Shown here piece after piece: positions 22,505 to 33,199 of a DNA stretch of 64,000 bases (positions are counted from its first letter, which is position 1; every line of letters starts with the position of its first letter). Both the position numbers and the translations under genes were made by a program. Origin of the DNA: Hirsutella rhossiliensis (Eukaryota; Ascomycota; Sordariomycetes; Hypocreales; Ophiocordycipitaceae); NCBI RefSeq assembly GCF_020360975.1, contig NW_025408676.1:2790001-2854000 (forward strand), given 5' to 3'. Below the pieces are notes generated by a model. It saw nothing but the letters and a program-made list of their open reading frames with translations, searched no databases and had not been told where the DNA came from.

Positions 22505-23104
22505 GGTGATCACCGCATCGGACTGCTCCGTCGTTGCACGTTGGTGGGTTGAGCCGCGAGTCTGCGGTTCGGCACCTGCACGTAACTACAGCACGGTGGC
22601 TACGGCACGGTGGCTACGGCGCGGTGGCTTGCAAGGCTGGCGCAGGACCACCTTTCCGCCCCGCCTGGTCGGAGCTACCCTATACCGCCGCCACCGGGGG
22701 GTTGCGATCCGCGACTACCTCCAACGCCTATCCAATTGTATAGGAATGTCGATTCCATTGCGCTGTTTGCATAGGCAAACCGGTATTGACCAGCCCGCAG
22801 CTGCGTGACCGATATGTGATGAGTAGTGCTGTCCTACTCGCCCGTGCCACACCTCGATCAGGTTGCGAGCATGCTTCGCTCCGAGACCTCACTTCTCCGG
22901 TATTGATTGACGTGCATTCCCCTGACAAGACGGAGTGTCGCTGCAGCCGTCGAGTGGCAGCGGTCGAAAAAAATACAACATTCACCGGGTATCTGCCTCG
23001 ACTCCCCAGATAACCTACAAATAATACACAGGCGTCGTGACGTCGTCAAAGCCACCCGGCCCGTCAGCCCAAGCACGGACTTAAGCGTGTCGATCCTCCA
23101 CCTC
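22505..23104. other. Intergenic region between the SRP9-like gene and SWD2
   Basis: Promoter of the leftward SRP9-like gene and 3' UTR of SWD2. It has three 14-bp imperfect tandem units (GCACGGTGGCTACG) at 22591-22632, about 90-130 bp upstream of the SRP9-like start. No coding exon was seen. Confidence 0.5.
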
Positions 23105-24392
23105 CTAGGCATGGGGGTCTGGCAGCCAAAGCACCAAGTCTTGGTCCGCAGTGGCGAAGAAGTTGAAGCGAGGATTAAAAGCCGCGACGGCCGCCTCTCT
23201 CTTATCGGGCAACGTCCAGGCGGGCTCCAGTATCCTGCTCTCCGGTGGCGAACCAAGCGTGTCCCAGACCAAAACATCCTGCTTGGTGCCACTGATGACG
23301 AACCGGCCGTCGGGTGCAAAGCAGCAGTCCCCGCTGCTCTCCATGCACGTGGGGTCCGTCGAGGCGCTGCCATTAGCCACAGCCGCAGCCTCCCCAGGCG
23401 CCTGACGTCTTGTCCCCCCCGCCGGTCTGCGAAGGTATGCCTTGAGGGAGCCTTCAAAGGCGTCGACGAGGAAGTGGCCGTTGCCCTTTGTTCCCACTAG
23501 CAGGGACTTGCCATCGTTGGAAAACTCCAGCTTGGTCCATCCCTTGACGACAAACTGCGAGTCGATGCCGCAGCATTGCCCCACAATGTCGACAGTCGCA
23601 AAGGGAGCCTTGTCGTAGCCGCGGACGTCGTAGAGGAGCACGGAGCCGCTGCTGGGGCAAGCCACGGCAAAGACCATGCCCGAGGGATCATAGGCGGCGA
23701 GGGTGGGGTTCCTGAGCATCAATTGACCCTGCCAGTGCTTGGTCTGGGTATCCCACAGCCGAACGGTGTTGTCTTGAGAGCAAGATATGAAGTTGTCGCT
23801 GCCCGGGTGGACGGCGAGGCAGGTTACGTCGGCCTCGTGGCCTTCGAAGTAGCGGATGAAGGAATTGTCGTGGGTGGCAAGATATCGGATGGCGTCTGAA
23901 GGGGAGGGAAGAGCTGTCAGCCACCAGAGAAGAGTGCCATGGAACGGTGGTGTACCAAAGGGAACGCCCACTGTTCTGCTTGGTGCTCGCGTATATTATA
24001 CTGGAGCCTGTATGCGTGAACTTGGCGAGCTTGACGCCGTACTTTTTGCTCAGCAGGCTCTTATCGTGGCGGCCGTCCCTGACATTGTAGATTTGGATCG
24101 TTTCGTCGCTAGCTGACGTCATAAGTAGCTCGCCTTCGTCGTCGTAATCTATCGAGAGGACATGAGGCTGGTGGCGACCGTCTTTGATGTCGTCGCGCCG
24201 CAGCAGCTGAGAAGTCGCCGAGCCTGTCAACCGGGTGCCGTACGTGTAGGGCGCGCACTCTGCGGGAGCTCAGCGTACCTTTGTGGGCCGAAAGGTCGAG
24301 ATGACATCGCAGAGGTTCGCCATGGGCGCGTTGCCATGGATGTTGAGAGAGGCTCGCTCGGGACGGTCAATGTCCATGGGGGTGGGCGGCAT
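23105..24392 (-). CDS. SWD2: SWD2/WDR82-type WD40 protein (COMPASS and CPF subunit)
   Basis: Exons 24279-24392, 23972-24206 and 23105-23895 (complement) give about 379 residues. WD-repeat sequence runs through the protein: SASDETIQIYNV, KYGVKLAKFTH, FEGHEADVTCLAVHPGSDNF, SQDNTVRLWDTQT and TADQDLVLWLPDP at the end. VISTFRPTK at the N-terminus and YDVRGYDKAPFATVD are characteristic of Swd2/WDR82, which links Set1/COMPASS H3K4 methylation with polyadenylation factors. A low-complexity insertion (about residues 270-300) separates repeats. The start is ambiguous: 24377 (MDIDRPE) and 24455 are in-frame alternatives. The second intron donor is GTGGGC, which is unusual but keeps the frame. Confidence 0.87.
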
Positions 24393-25267
24393 GGCGTGGA
24401 TCGAGGCTGGGGGGCGAGGGCCAGCATGAGCCGCTGTTTGTCGGGTGCAGTCCAAGCCACAGTATATTATGGCGCTGCAGGTATGGCTTGATTGACGGAT
24501 GAGGTGCAGGATGCAGAAACCTCGGTGCTAGGCCAAAAGTCGATGAGCAAGTGCCGAGGAGGTACTGTACAAAGGAAAAGGTACCCGCCAATGCCGGTCG
24601 GCACTGGAAAGCCCGGCTTACATAAGATGGATATATATGCTCAGTACCTACCCAGGTACCTCTTTTTGTAAGGTATACCAAGTTCATGAGGGACTAATTA
24701 CCTTATTACCTAGGTAGTTAACAGTTGGTTTCTGGCAAGGATGCTTGCGAGAGTCAAGGCTGATGGAGCTGAGATTACGGATATTGACCCCCAATAAATA
24801 AATAAAATGCTCCTTGTAGAGTACTCTGTGCAGGGGCCGACGTCGGCGCTGGAAATTCGTGCCAAGTCGTCATTTTGCACCCTTTCCCACGCGCAGCGCT
24901 AGCCAAGCCCCGATCTCTCCGCCTGCTTTCGCCATTTTATGCTTCCTGCTGCTGCGCACCCTGCTTTGCAGGAACAATCAGCCACTCGTCCAAGCCTTGG
25001 CCACGCGCGGCCCCGATTCCCGCATCGTGCGCGCGCGAGGTCCCCGGGTTCCAACATACCTAGTCAGCCTGGCCAACGAGACTGCTGAAACTCTCCTTGA
25101 CGAGTCGGCGATACCTCGTATAAGCGTTGCAAGGCTTCAGGCCCTACGACTCTTGCTCCCCCTCCGCAGCTCCTACTGCCCTCCTTCTCGAGCTCCCCTG
25201 GCCTGAAGCGAGATCTCCAACGACTCGCGCTCTCTGCTTTCCGTCTTTGCGCGGAGGGCTGGGTGCC
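24393..25267. other. Divergent intergenic promoter region of SWD2 and OAC1
   Basis: Contains TACC-type islands at 24643-24660 and 24701-24718 and a TATATAT run near 24631. The right half is a pyrimidine-rich leader to the carrier gene. No convincing coding exon. Confidence 0.55.
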
Positions 25268-26394
25268 ATGTCGACGACACTGGGGTAAATCATGCCCGCC
25301 GCCTCGCCGTGACAGAGCCACGCCTGCTGACGTCTTCTTCTTCTCCTGCTGCTTCAGTGCCTTTGTCGCCGGCGGCATTGCGGCCTGCGGAGCCGTCACC
25401 GCGACGCATCCCTTCGAGACGGTCAAGATTCGGTAAAGAGGCACCACCCAGAAACTCTTGTTGATGCCCAGAGTCTAACCGCTCGACTCGCCCCTGCAGC
25501 ATGCAGCTACAAGGAGAACTCCAGTCCAAGGGACACCAGCCGCATCACTACCGCGGGCCCCTGCACGGCGTCGGCGTCATCGTCAAGCACGAGGGCTTGC
25601 GCGGCATCTACCGCGGCCTCGGCAGCGCCTACATCTACCAGATACTGCTCAACGGCTGCCGGCTGGGATTCTACGACCCCATGCGCAAGGGCCTGGCCAC
25701 CCTTTTCCTCAAGAACGAGAATGCGCAGAACCTGGCCATCAACATGCTGTGCGGCGCCTCGTCCGGTGTCTTTGGTGCCGCAGCCGGGAGCCCCTTCTTC
25801 CTCGTCAAGACGCGCCTGCAGAGCTACTCGCCCTTTCGGCCCGTCGGCACCCAGCACCAGTATCGCAACGCGTGGGACGGCCTGTCCAAGATCTACGGCG
25901 CCGAAGGCGTCAGAGGGCTTTACCGCGGCGTCGGCGCGGCCATGATCCGGACCGGGTTCGGCAGCTCCGTGCAGTTGCCCACCTACTTCTTCGCCAAGCG
26001 ACGGCTCGTTCGGCACGCGGCCATGGACGAGGGCCCTGCGTTGCATCTCGCGAGCAGCGCCGTCAGCGGGTTTGTTGTCTGCTGCTTCATGCACCCCCCT
26101 GGTAAGAAACCTCATCATCGTATCCGCTGGGAGCGCGACTCATGTGCAAACTTTTCTCCAGACACAATCATGTCTCGCCTCTACAACCAAAATGGAAACC
26201 TGTACAAGGGCGTCTTCGATTGCCTGGGCAAGACCATCCGCACCGAGGGTTTTTTCGCCATTTACAAGGGCTTTCTCCCGCACCTGGCCCGGATACTGCC
26301 GCACACAATCCTTACGCTCTCGCTGGCGGAGCAAACCAACAAGTTGATGAGGAGGTTTGAGGGCCGTGTCTTACCCATGGTGGCCAAGGCCTGA
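25268..26394 (+). CDS. Mitochondrial carrier, OAC1-type (oxaloacetate/sulfate transporter)
   Basis: Exons 25268-25284, 25358-25432, 25500-26101 and 26162-26394 give about 308 residues, the normal length for an SLC25 carrier. Three repeats each carry a PxD/ExxKxR-type signature: HPFETVKIRMQLQ, SPFFLVKTRLQSY and HPPDTIMSRLYNQ, with matching GxxxxYRG/YKG turns (IYRGLGSA, LYRGVGAA, IYKGFLPH). The best match I recall is yeast Oac1 and SLC25A34/35, inner-membrane exchangers of oxaloacetate, sulfate and related anions; the substrate is inferred from family only. The first exon is just 17 nt (MSTTLG), and removal of the first two introns restores FVAGGIAACGAV. It is convergent with NCS2, 274 bp away. 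Confidence 0.88.
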
Positions 26395-26668
26395 GCCCTA
26401 TCCCGCGCGAGTTGGATAGGACGACGAGATGTTTGCGCAATCCTGGACAAGTTGGTTAGATGTTGTTTTTCAAAGTGCGAGGGCTAAATCTGGGCGATAG
26501 ACTAGAGGCGTATTTGTGCCGCCAGGACGTGGAAACGCGAGGCCAAAAGATGGTTCCGGGGGCGGTTATGCGTCATACCAGGTAGGGAGTTCAAGTCGAC
26601 TTCGACGACAGCTTTTTCTGTTCGAGGCTCCCCTTTCCTCTGGCCCCCCCCGGCCCCTCTGGCCCGGG

Positions 26669-27914
26669 TCATCCACCCATGGTCCGCTTGCAGCCGTAGC
26701 ACAGCCTTGTCCAGCTACCCGGCTTCGCGTCGTCGTCCCCGAGCTCTCCGGCCCACCGCGAGTCTCCTTGCTCATCTACACCCATGCCACACATTGGACA
26801 GCCGTCCGATCCCGTGGCCCTGTCTAGCTTGCCCGTCGTCCGCACGACGTTGGTCACTATGCCCGAGTACGGGCCTTCGACGCCGTCAAAGTACCTCCGT
26901 ATGACCTCGTCGATGCTCAAGTCCTTGTGCGAGACGACACTGGTGGACGAGGCGTCGTCGGCGGGCACGAGGTCACGCAACGACGGTACCAGGTCTAGAT
27001 ACAGCATGATTTCGTTTCTCAGGATCTCGCGTAGTGGATAGTAGACGTGCATCTCGGCCCATCGGGTGTCGCTTCCTTCGGGGGAGTCTGGGGCTTGCGC
27101 GTACAAGCACACCCTGTACGGGCCGTCGTTGATTTGCCACGGGATGGTGAACCCCCTGCCGTTTGCAACCTCGGAGAGAGTCAGCGAGGCGAGTGCCGTC
27201 GTGCTGTGCCCCAGGAGAAGAGCCGAGGAAGACCTGTCGAGCGCCATGTCCAGCAGCAGGTTGCGGACCAGAAGGCGCAACATGTCTGCCCTGGACGTCG
27301 CCGACGGCAAGGAGTCGAGGAATGCTCGCAACCGGTGAGTGTCGTGGTCGGCCCTGTCCCCGGCTCGTAGCAACGAAGACCAATCCATGGACTTGATGCG
27401 TAGCGCTTGGCTCAAGTGCACATACTCAAACGTCACGTTGGGGAACCGCTCACGGTATCTTGCCAGGAGTTTGTGAGCAGTCGTGTCCTGTGCAGGGCCA
27501 GCGTGAGACAGATTGGTGTCGACATGGACGACGAGAGGCTCAAAGGCAGGCGAAGACTTTCTTGACGAGTGAAACCTTGCGCTGCCATCGAGAACGTTTG
27601 TCATGGCGGTGGACGAGGGCCCAAAGGACAGGCCGGCCAGATACTTGCGGGGGGCGGGCCTGGCAGAGGTCCTCGTGTCCCTGGCCAGGGCGCCGAGACG
27701 CCTGCCCGCCTTGGCTTCGACATAGTCGACGTAGCAGTTTCTGCGCCTCGGGTTAGCCAGACGGGGACTGCGGCGAGGTTGCGGCGAGGTTGCGGCGAGG
27801 CTTGCGGGTCGAGGCATACCGGCAGGTCGGGTAGTTGCGCAGCGTATGAGGCGCGGCGGGGTCCTTGCAGCGGTTGCAAGGGGCGCTGGTTGCGTTTCCC
27901 GGCGAGCTGGCCAT
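26669..27914 (-). CDS. NCS2: Cytoplasmic tRNA 2-thiolation protein 2
   Basis: Exons 27820-27914 and 26669-27740 (complement) give about 388 residues. The N-terminal CNRCK, then CR-NCYVDYVEAK, KYLAGLSFGPSS, VHVDTNLS, LLLGHSTTALASLTLSEVANG and the C-terminal CPMCGMG...LCYGCKRTMGG zinc-type cysteines fit Ncs2/CTU2. With Ncs6 it thiolates the wobble U34 of Lys, Glu and Gln tRNAs in the cytosol; the Ncs6 partner is not in this window. The first intron (27741-27819) carries three copies of an 11-bp repeat. The ATG at 27914 starts the only frame that links the cysteine motif to the main exon. It shares a divergent promoter with the PH-domain gene. Confidence 0.88.
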
Positions 27915-28310
27915 TTTGTTGTCCGCCCGTTCCCCTCTCCCGGCCGTGAGAGAGATGAGCTCGTGGTGGTTGAGATTGGGCTTGGTTGGCAGTCGGATGG
28001 AGGCACTTCAAGCCTGTTCACCTTGTGATGCAGTGGGTCCAGGTGCCAGGCGGCCCACTAAGCCTTGCCCCCCCTGGACGCTAATTATAGAGGCTCTTCA
28101 GTGACAAGGAAGCTGGAGTGGCGGCAGCCGGATTCGTTTAAAATGATTCGACGACGTCGCATCGGGCGCTGAAACATATGCCCCCGTTAAACATATGCCC
28201 CCGTTCCCCGTCCCCCCGGCCGCGTCCATTTGGTGGTGCCTACGTAATTATCGGTGTCTCTCGCCCTCTTCCTCTCTCTCTTCCGCTCTCTCTGTGTCTC
28301 GCTTCACACA

Positions 28311-28354
<44 letters not shown>

Positions 28355-28906
28355 TACACACCACACACACGCCTCTCCAGCAAGCATTCGCCGCATCCCA
28401 CCAGCCGTCATCCAGCTCTGCAAAAGCAAGCACGCGCATCATCGCATCTGGCGGCGCCCAACTGCCGGAGCTGCTCGTCCTGGCCCACGCGGGCGGAAAG
28501 CTCGGCATCGTTGGTGTGATGTGATGCCCCTTCTCTGCCTCAGGTGTGCGCAAGCAAAGGCTTTAATGTGCGGTCCGGCGCCACCGCATCACCACCTCGG
28601 CCCCGAAGCCTCGTCCCATGAGATATTCCTGCCCAAGAGGGCCCCGACCATCTTCATCGCCATCATCGGTGCCGCGACCATTGAATCGCCCGCCACGACA
28701 CCTTGCAGCCTCAGAGATCGACAACAGCCTGTGCGCACGTAATACATCTAAGAAACCCTCGACTCTTTCCATCTGGACCGCGCCTCTGGTACCCGTCGTC
28801 GGTCCGTCACCCCGCTATCGATTCGGAAGAAGTCCCAGCGCCGTACGAAGCGCGCAACCGCCTCCATCAGCTTGCCCCCGGCCACGGCCCCCTCTCCTCC
28901 CCGACC
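27915..28906. other. Divergent intergenic promoter region of NCS2 and the PH-domain gene
   Basis: Holds a long CA microsatellite (listed separately) and a 5' leader to the PH gene that is CT-rich. No convincing coding exon was seen. Confidence 0.55.
28305..28370. repeat. CA dinucleotide microsatellite
   Basis: A CA run interrupted by a few CATACA units, preceded by a CT-rich tract from about 28255. It lies about 390 bp from NCS2 and 540 bp from the PH-domain start. Confidence 0.95.
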
Positions 28907-30269
28907 ATGCCCGAGGCTCAGGCCATCGACGTCGCGCCGCGACCAGTCACCGACGCCAAAGACGTGCGAGACGCCGCCGGTCGCCTGCCGCAAAGTCGCT
29001 CCAAAAACAACGGCCTCGCGGCGAGCGTCAACGAAAACGGCTGCTTCGAGTCTGACCGCGTCATCAAGTGCGGCTACGTCGAGAGGCGAACGCAGAAGAC
29101 GAGGGTATTCGGGTCCCTCGTTCCTCGCCTCGCAAACCCCGTCTGTGCTAACCCGACCCTGCTTGCAGAAATGGAAGACAGTCTACATTGTGCTCCGTCC
29201 AAACACCCTGTCCGTCTACAAGAACGAAAAGGAGACCAAGCTCCGCCACCAAGTCTACCTGTCGGACCTGACGGCCGTGGCCTTCCTCAAGGACCCCAAG
29301 CACAAGCGCCAGAATGTCTTTGGCCTCTTCTCGCCTTCCAAGAACTTCCACTTCCAGGCACCCACGGCCCAAGATGCCCAGGAGTGGGTCGACCTCATTC
29401 GCAAAGAGGCCAGGATCGACGACGACGACGACGACGAGTTTCTTGCTAGCCCCTTGGCTCGCAGTCTGTCGCCAAACGCATTGGTGACCCTCGGGCCTGT
29501 TCGTCCCGGGCGCGAATCCTCCGGCTACGAAGGAGACCACGTCATGCTGTCGAGCTCGCCCGAACCCAATGGGCCTCCTGGGCCATTCTTCGCCGCTGCT
29601 GGTCGGCGCGAGTCCTTCAACAATGTGGACTGGTCTGGCAATGAGCTGCCCTCGCACTCGGACCTGTCCGACAACGAGGGCCCGCTGCCACTCGGCGCGT
29701 CGCTCGAAAGCCTCACAATTCAACCGCCCCTCGAGGCGAGCTCGTTGCCCAGGGGTGGGACACTGGCCTCTCGTCCGCCGGTGAACCGCTCGCTCAGCCA
29801 AGCGAGCGTCCTCAACGACAAGAGCAAGAGCAACAAGAACGGCACCAACAGCAACGCGGACGCGGATCCAGAGCGCGTCATCTGGCACGGATGGCTCTGG
29901 ATGCTCCGAAGCAAACGCGGCGTCCGGCAGTGGAAAAACATGTGGGCAGTGCTGCGACCCCGGAATCTCATCCTCTACAAGGACGAGTCTGAGTACGCTG
30001 TCCAGTGGCTGGTGCAGCTCTCTGCTGTGGTCAACGTCGTCGACATTGATCCCCTCAGCAAGAGCAAACAAAACTGCCTGCAGATCATCACCGAGGAGAA
30101 GAGCTACCGCTTCTGCGCCCGCGACGAGGAATCTCTGGTCCAATTCATCGGCGCTTTCAAAAGCCTGCTGGCCAAGCGTCGGGGGTTTGAAGTGCGCGGG
30201 CCGCCGCCTGCGCGAGCGACCCCATTACGCCTCGACGACCAGGCGAGAGGACAGGGAAAGACGGAATAG
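28907..30269 (+). CDS. Tandem pleckstrin-homology domain protein
   Basis: Exons 28907-29104 and 29169-30269 give about 432 residues. The first PH domain spans about residues 50-165 (CGYVERRTQKTR, then KWKTVYIVLRPNTLSVYKNE, ending AQDAQEWVDLIRKEA). An acidic and Ser/Pro-rich linker follows (DDDDDDEF, SRSLS-like sites). The second PH domain spans about 315-410 (WHGWLWMLRSKRGVRQWKNM, LYKDESEYAVQW, ESLVQFIGAFKSLL). Such tandem PH proteins bind membrane phosphoinositides; the exact role here is unknown. The single 64-nt intron interrupts the first PH domain at the same position where the frame needs KTR|KWK. Downstream is a gene-free kilobase before GH5. Confidence 0.88.
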
Positions 30270-31464
30270 AGCCGCCCCAGTCGATGCTTCCGTCGACGTC
30301 AAAGCCATCGAGATAATCCTCTCGCCCCCCTCCCTCCCCCTTTCCAACGTGCCCTGACACGGCTCTCCACCTGCCCTGGCGTGACCTTGCGTTGGCTTTT
30401 GATTTCCATGCCGCATATTACCTGTGAGAATTAATTGTCGAAGACCACGAAGGGGAGTTGACAGCACGCCTGCACATGACGGCTCCAAGCACATGTTTTC
30501 TCGGCCCAACAACCGAGAGCGTCGTTGGCTCCGTTTGTGTATAATTTTAATCGACCGTCAAGGACGTTGGCCATTTGGCTCACTCAGCCCTCAGTGACAC
30601 GAGCAGTCACCAGGACGTCCATCATCTTTATTGATCACTCCAGCCGGTGACAGATGCGTGCCGTCATCTGCGGCTGCGGCTCCCGCCCCGGTGTCGCATC
30701 GTCGCGAATCGCATGCCTTGGCCATGTGCGCATCTCGATGCCTTTCCCGCCTGCAGCGCCACGGACCGGACATTATGGGCTCCCAGCCCGGCCACCCTTG
30801 ACCGGCCGAATGGCGGCCAGAGTCGGAGGCAAGATGGTGCTGCACGGGCCGCTGAGACAGACTGGGGGCGCACCTCCAAGAGGGGAGGCGGCACATTCTC
30901 TCTTATTAGTGGCCCGGGCTAGACGTCGCACGCGCTCATTTGCAGATGGCCAGGGTCGTAGCGCCGCATCGTCCCCGGACCCTCGTCCCCAGCATGCGTC
31001 GGGGTTCTTTTGACGGCCGTCATTTGACCGGCCTCAGCTTTTCGGGGTTGCATGCTCAGGCGCGGGTGACCACGGCCGCTGTATGCGAACAGATGGACAG
31101 CTGAAGGGGATTTGCGACTATGTCCTCATCGGAACTTCGCACTGGCATCCATATCACATCGGCCGACGCTAATGGCCAAAGAGGCCTCGCCGGCTCGCCT
31201 GGCAAGCCAGCTCGGGGTGACTCGCCCGTCTCTCACATGCCCTCGGCGCCTGACGATGCTGCTTCGGCGACCAGGTATATAGATGCCGCCAGGCAGGCGA
31301 CGGCAGACTGGCCGTCGCAGCCATGTCAACGGGTGGTTTCGGTAGGCCATTCACTCAGCGGGCGAGACAGCTACAGACCTCTCGTTGGAGAGGCACTCGA
31401 CATCTGAAGAAAGCCTTCTCTACTAAAGCTAGAATCGAACGCGGCCACAGTCGCTGTCGTCGCC
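30270..31464. other. Intergenic region upstream of the GH5 gene
   Basis: 3' UTR of the PH gene and promoter of the GH5 gene. A TATATAG box at 31276-31282 lies about 185 bp upstream of the GH5 start. An open frame of 119 codons at 30654-31013 has no family resemblance and was not called. Confidence 0.5.
31276..31282 (+). promoter_or_regulatory. TATA-like box of the GH5 gene
   Basis: TATATAG in a GC-rich context, 183 bp before the ATG at 31465. Position and uniqueness fit a core promoter element; transcription start is not known. Confidence 0.45.
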
Positions 31465-32745
31465 ATGAAGTGCGCCGTCATTCACCGGCTCTTGGCCTTG
31501 CTGTGCCTGTCTCTCGGCCACGCAGCGGCGCGGGCGAGAGTCGACAAGCCCAAGGTCCCGCTGAGCGCCTCGAGCCGCTGGATTCTCGATGCCGCCGGCC
31601 AGCGTGTCAAGCTGCGGTGCATCAACTGGGCCGGGCACCTCGAGACAAATGTCCCCGAGGGCCTGCACAGGCAATCCATCGAGCACACGGCCAACTGGAT
31701 CGCGTCCCAGGGCTTCAACTGCGTACGCCTCACCTACTCGATCGACATGGCGCGTCACCCGGACGTCAGGGTCGAGGACTCGTTTCGCAGCGCAGCCAAG
31801 GCCGCAGGGGTCGACGAGAAGGCCCTGATGCGGCTTTACTCCGCGGCCGTATCGAAGAATCCCTTCCTCGCCCACGAAAACGGCACCTCGACAGTCCTCG
31901 ACGTGTTCGACAGAGTCCAGTCGGCGCTCTGGGATCGCGGCGTCATGACGGTGCTGGACAACCACGTCAGCCGGGCGGGCTGGTGTTGCGACCTCAACGA
32001 CGGCAACGGCTGGTGGAAGGACGCGCGCTTCTACATGGCCGAAACCAGCCGCTTCTTCGACACGGGCGAGTGGCGTGCCGGCCTTGGGGCCATGGCGCGG
32101 TGGTCCCGGTCGCGGCCGGGCATCGTGGGCCTGTCGCTGCGCAACGAGCTCCGAGCGTCGTTTGCGCAGATCCCCTTTGCCGCCGAGACGTGGCTGAGCT
32201 ACATGCCACCGGCGGCGCAGTTGGTGCACGACGCCAACCCGAACGCCCTCGTCATCGTCGGCGGCATCAATGGCGGGACGGACCTGACGCCGCTGCGCCT
32301 TGGCCCCATGATGGACCTGGGCACGTGGGGCGGCAAGCGCGTATGGGAGGCGCACAGCTACAGCTTCACCGTCACGACGCCCAACTTTGGCTTCTGCCCG
32401 CTGGCCAAGGCGCAGTACGGCGGCCTGTACGGCTTCGTGCTCGAGCAGGGCCGGTCGTACACGGGGCCGTTCTTCCTGTCCGAGTTTGGCGTCGGCATGA
32501 CGGGCGGGCCCCATAACGGGCTCAGCGACAAGGACTGGCGCTACCTAACGTGCCTGGCCGAGTACATGGCGGGCAACGACGCCGACTGGGCGCTGTGGGC
32601 AGTCCAGGGCTCCTACTACGTGCGCGACAAGACGGTCGACCACAACGAGACATGGGGCGCCCTCGACTACGAGTGGCGCGACTGGCGGAACCCAAAATTC
32701 AAGGCCATGCTGGGCACTATGGTCAACGTGACGCAGGGGCCGTAG
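31465..32745 (+). CDS. Secreted glycoside hydrolase family 5 enzyme
   Basis: An intronless gene of 426 residues. A signal peptide (HRLLALLCLSLGHAAA) is followed by a GH5 (beta/alpha)8 barrel: LRCINWAGHLE, GFNCVRLTYSIDMA, VLDNHVSRAGWCC, the acid/base Glu228 in LSLRNELR, and the nucleophile Glu340 in FLSEFGVG. EAHSYSF and ALWAVQGSYY supply the expected aromatic sugar-binding residues. Family 5 members cleave beta-linked glucans or mannans; the exact substrate and subfamily cannot be told from motifs alone. It is probably exported. It is the only carbohydrate-active enzyme in the window and stands alone, without a transporter or regulator next to it. Convergent with the Med2-like gene. Confidence 0.9.
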   Translation: MKCAVIHRLLALLCLSLGHAAARARVDKPKVPLSASSRWILDAAGQRVKLRCINWAGHLETNVPEGLHRQSIEHTANWIASQGFNCVRLTYSIDMARHPDVRVEDSFRSAAKAAGVDEKALMRLYSAAVSKNPFLAHENGTSTVLDVFDRVQSALWDRGVMTVLDNHVSRAGWCCDLNDGNGWWKDARFYMAETSRFFDTGEWRAGLGAMARWSRSRPGIVGLSLRNELRASFAQIPFAAETWLSYMPPAAQLVHDANPNALVIVGGINGGTDLTPLRLGPMMDLGTWGGKRVWEAHSYSFTVTTPNFGFCPLAKAQYGGLYGFVLEQGRSYTGPFFLSEFGVGMTGGPHNGLSDKDWRYLTCLAEYMAGNDADWALWAVQGSYYVRDKTVDHNETWGALDYEWRDWRNPKFKAMLGTMVNVTQGP

Positions 32746-33199
32746 TCGGAGAGTCTGTCTGTCTCTTGGAAGACGAGAGGGAGAAGCTAAGGGGCTCAGG
32801 CATCTTGCGGTGCCATCTAGGCATGAGAGGCCCCAGCGAAGCTACGGTTCTTGGTCGACATGGCTGGTCGACATGGCTGGTCGACCACATGTAGATGTTG
32901 AGAAGAATATTTTTGTACTTTGATCTGATGTGCTCCTGCGTCGCCAGCCAGTTGCGCCATAAGTCGTCCCTTTCATACGGTCTCTTGCGTGCTCAGTGGC
33001 TTCCGTCGCCCTGGCTTTGGAGCTATATTTGCCCACGTATCCAGCAAGACAGCAGCTTGCGGCTATGCAATACACCCGAAATCTCAACCAGCGCCTGTCC
33101 CATGTCATTCCAGTCATTTGGCCCGCTCTTCCCGATCATGAGCCCATGGCTGCCTCGTATTCATACCGCCGTTCCCGGGCCAGCCGTTCCCGGGCCAAG
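32746..33199. other. Convergent 3' intergenic region with two short tandem repeats
   Basis: Holds a 13-bp repeat (TGGTCGACATGGC, 2.7 copies, 32852-32886) and a perfect 15-bp direct repeat (GCCGTTCCCGGGCCA, 33168-33197) just past the Med2-like stop. Nothing coding was seen. Confidence 0.6.

Noticed and set aside
29148..30143. A 331-codon leftward frame over the PH-domain gene
   Set aside because: Antisense shadow; Val/Gly/Leu-rich text with no recognisable domain.
30654..31013. A 119-codon frame upstream of the GH5 gene
   Set aside because: No family resemblance, Arg/Pro/Gly-rich as expected by chance in GC-rich spacer, and overlapped by other equal-quality frames.
31323..32516. A 397-codon rightward frame and a 361-codon leftward frame over the GH5 gene
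   Set aside because: Shadow frames of GC-rich coding sequence. Only the GH5 frame has a signal peptide and catalytic motifs.
31465..32745. GH5 gene as part of a secreted-enzyme or secondary-metabolite cluster
   Set aside because: Its neighbours are a PH-domain protein and a Mediator-like subunit. No transporter, transcription factor or tailoring enzyme is adjacent.
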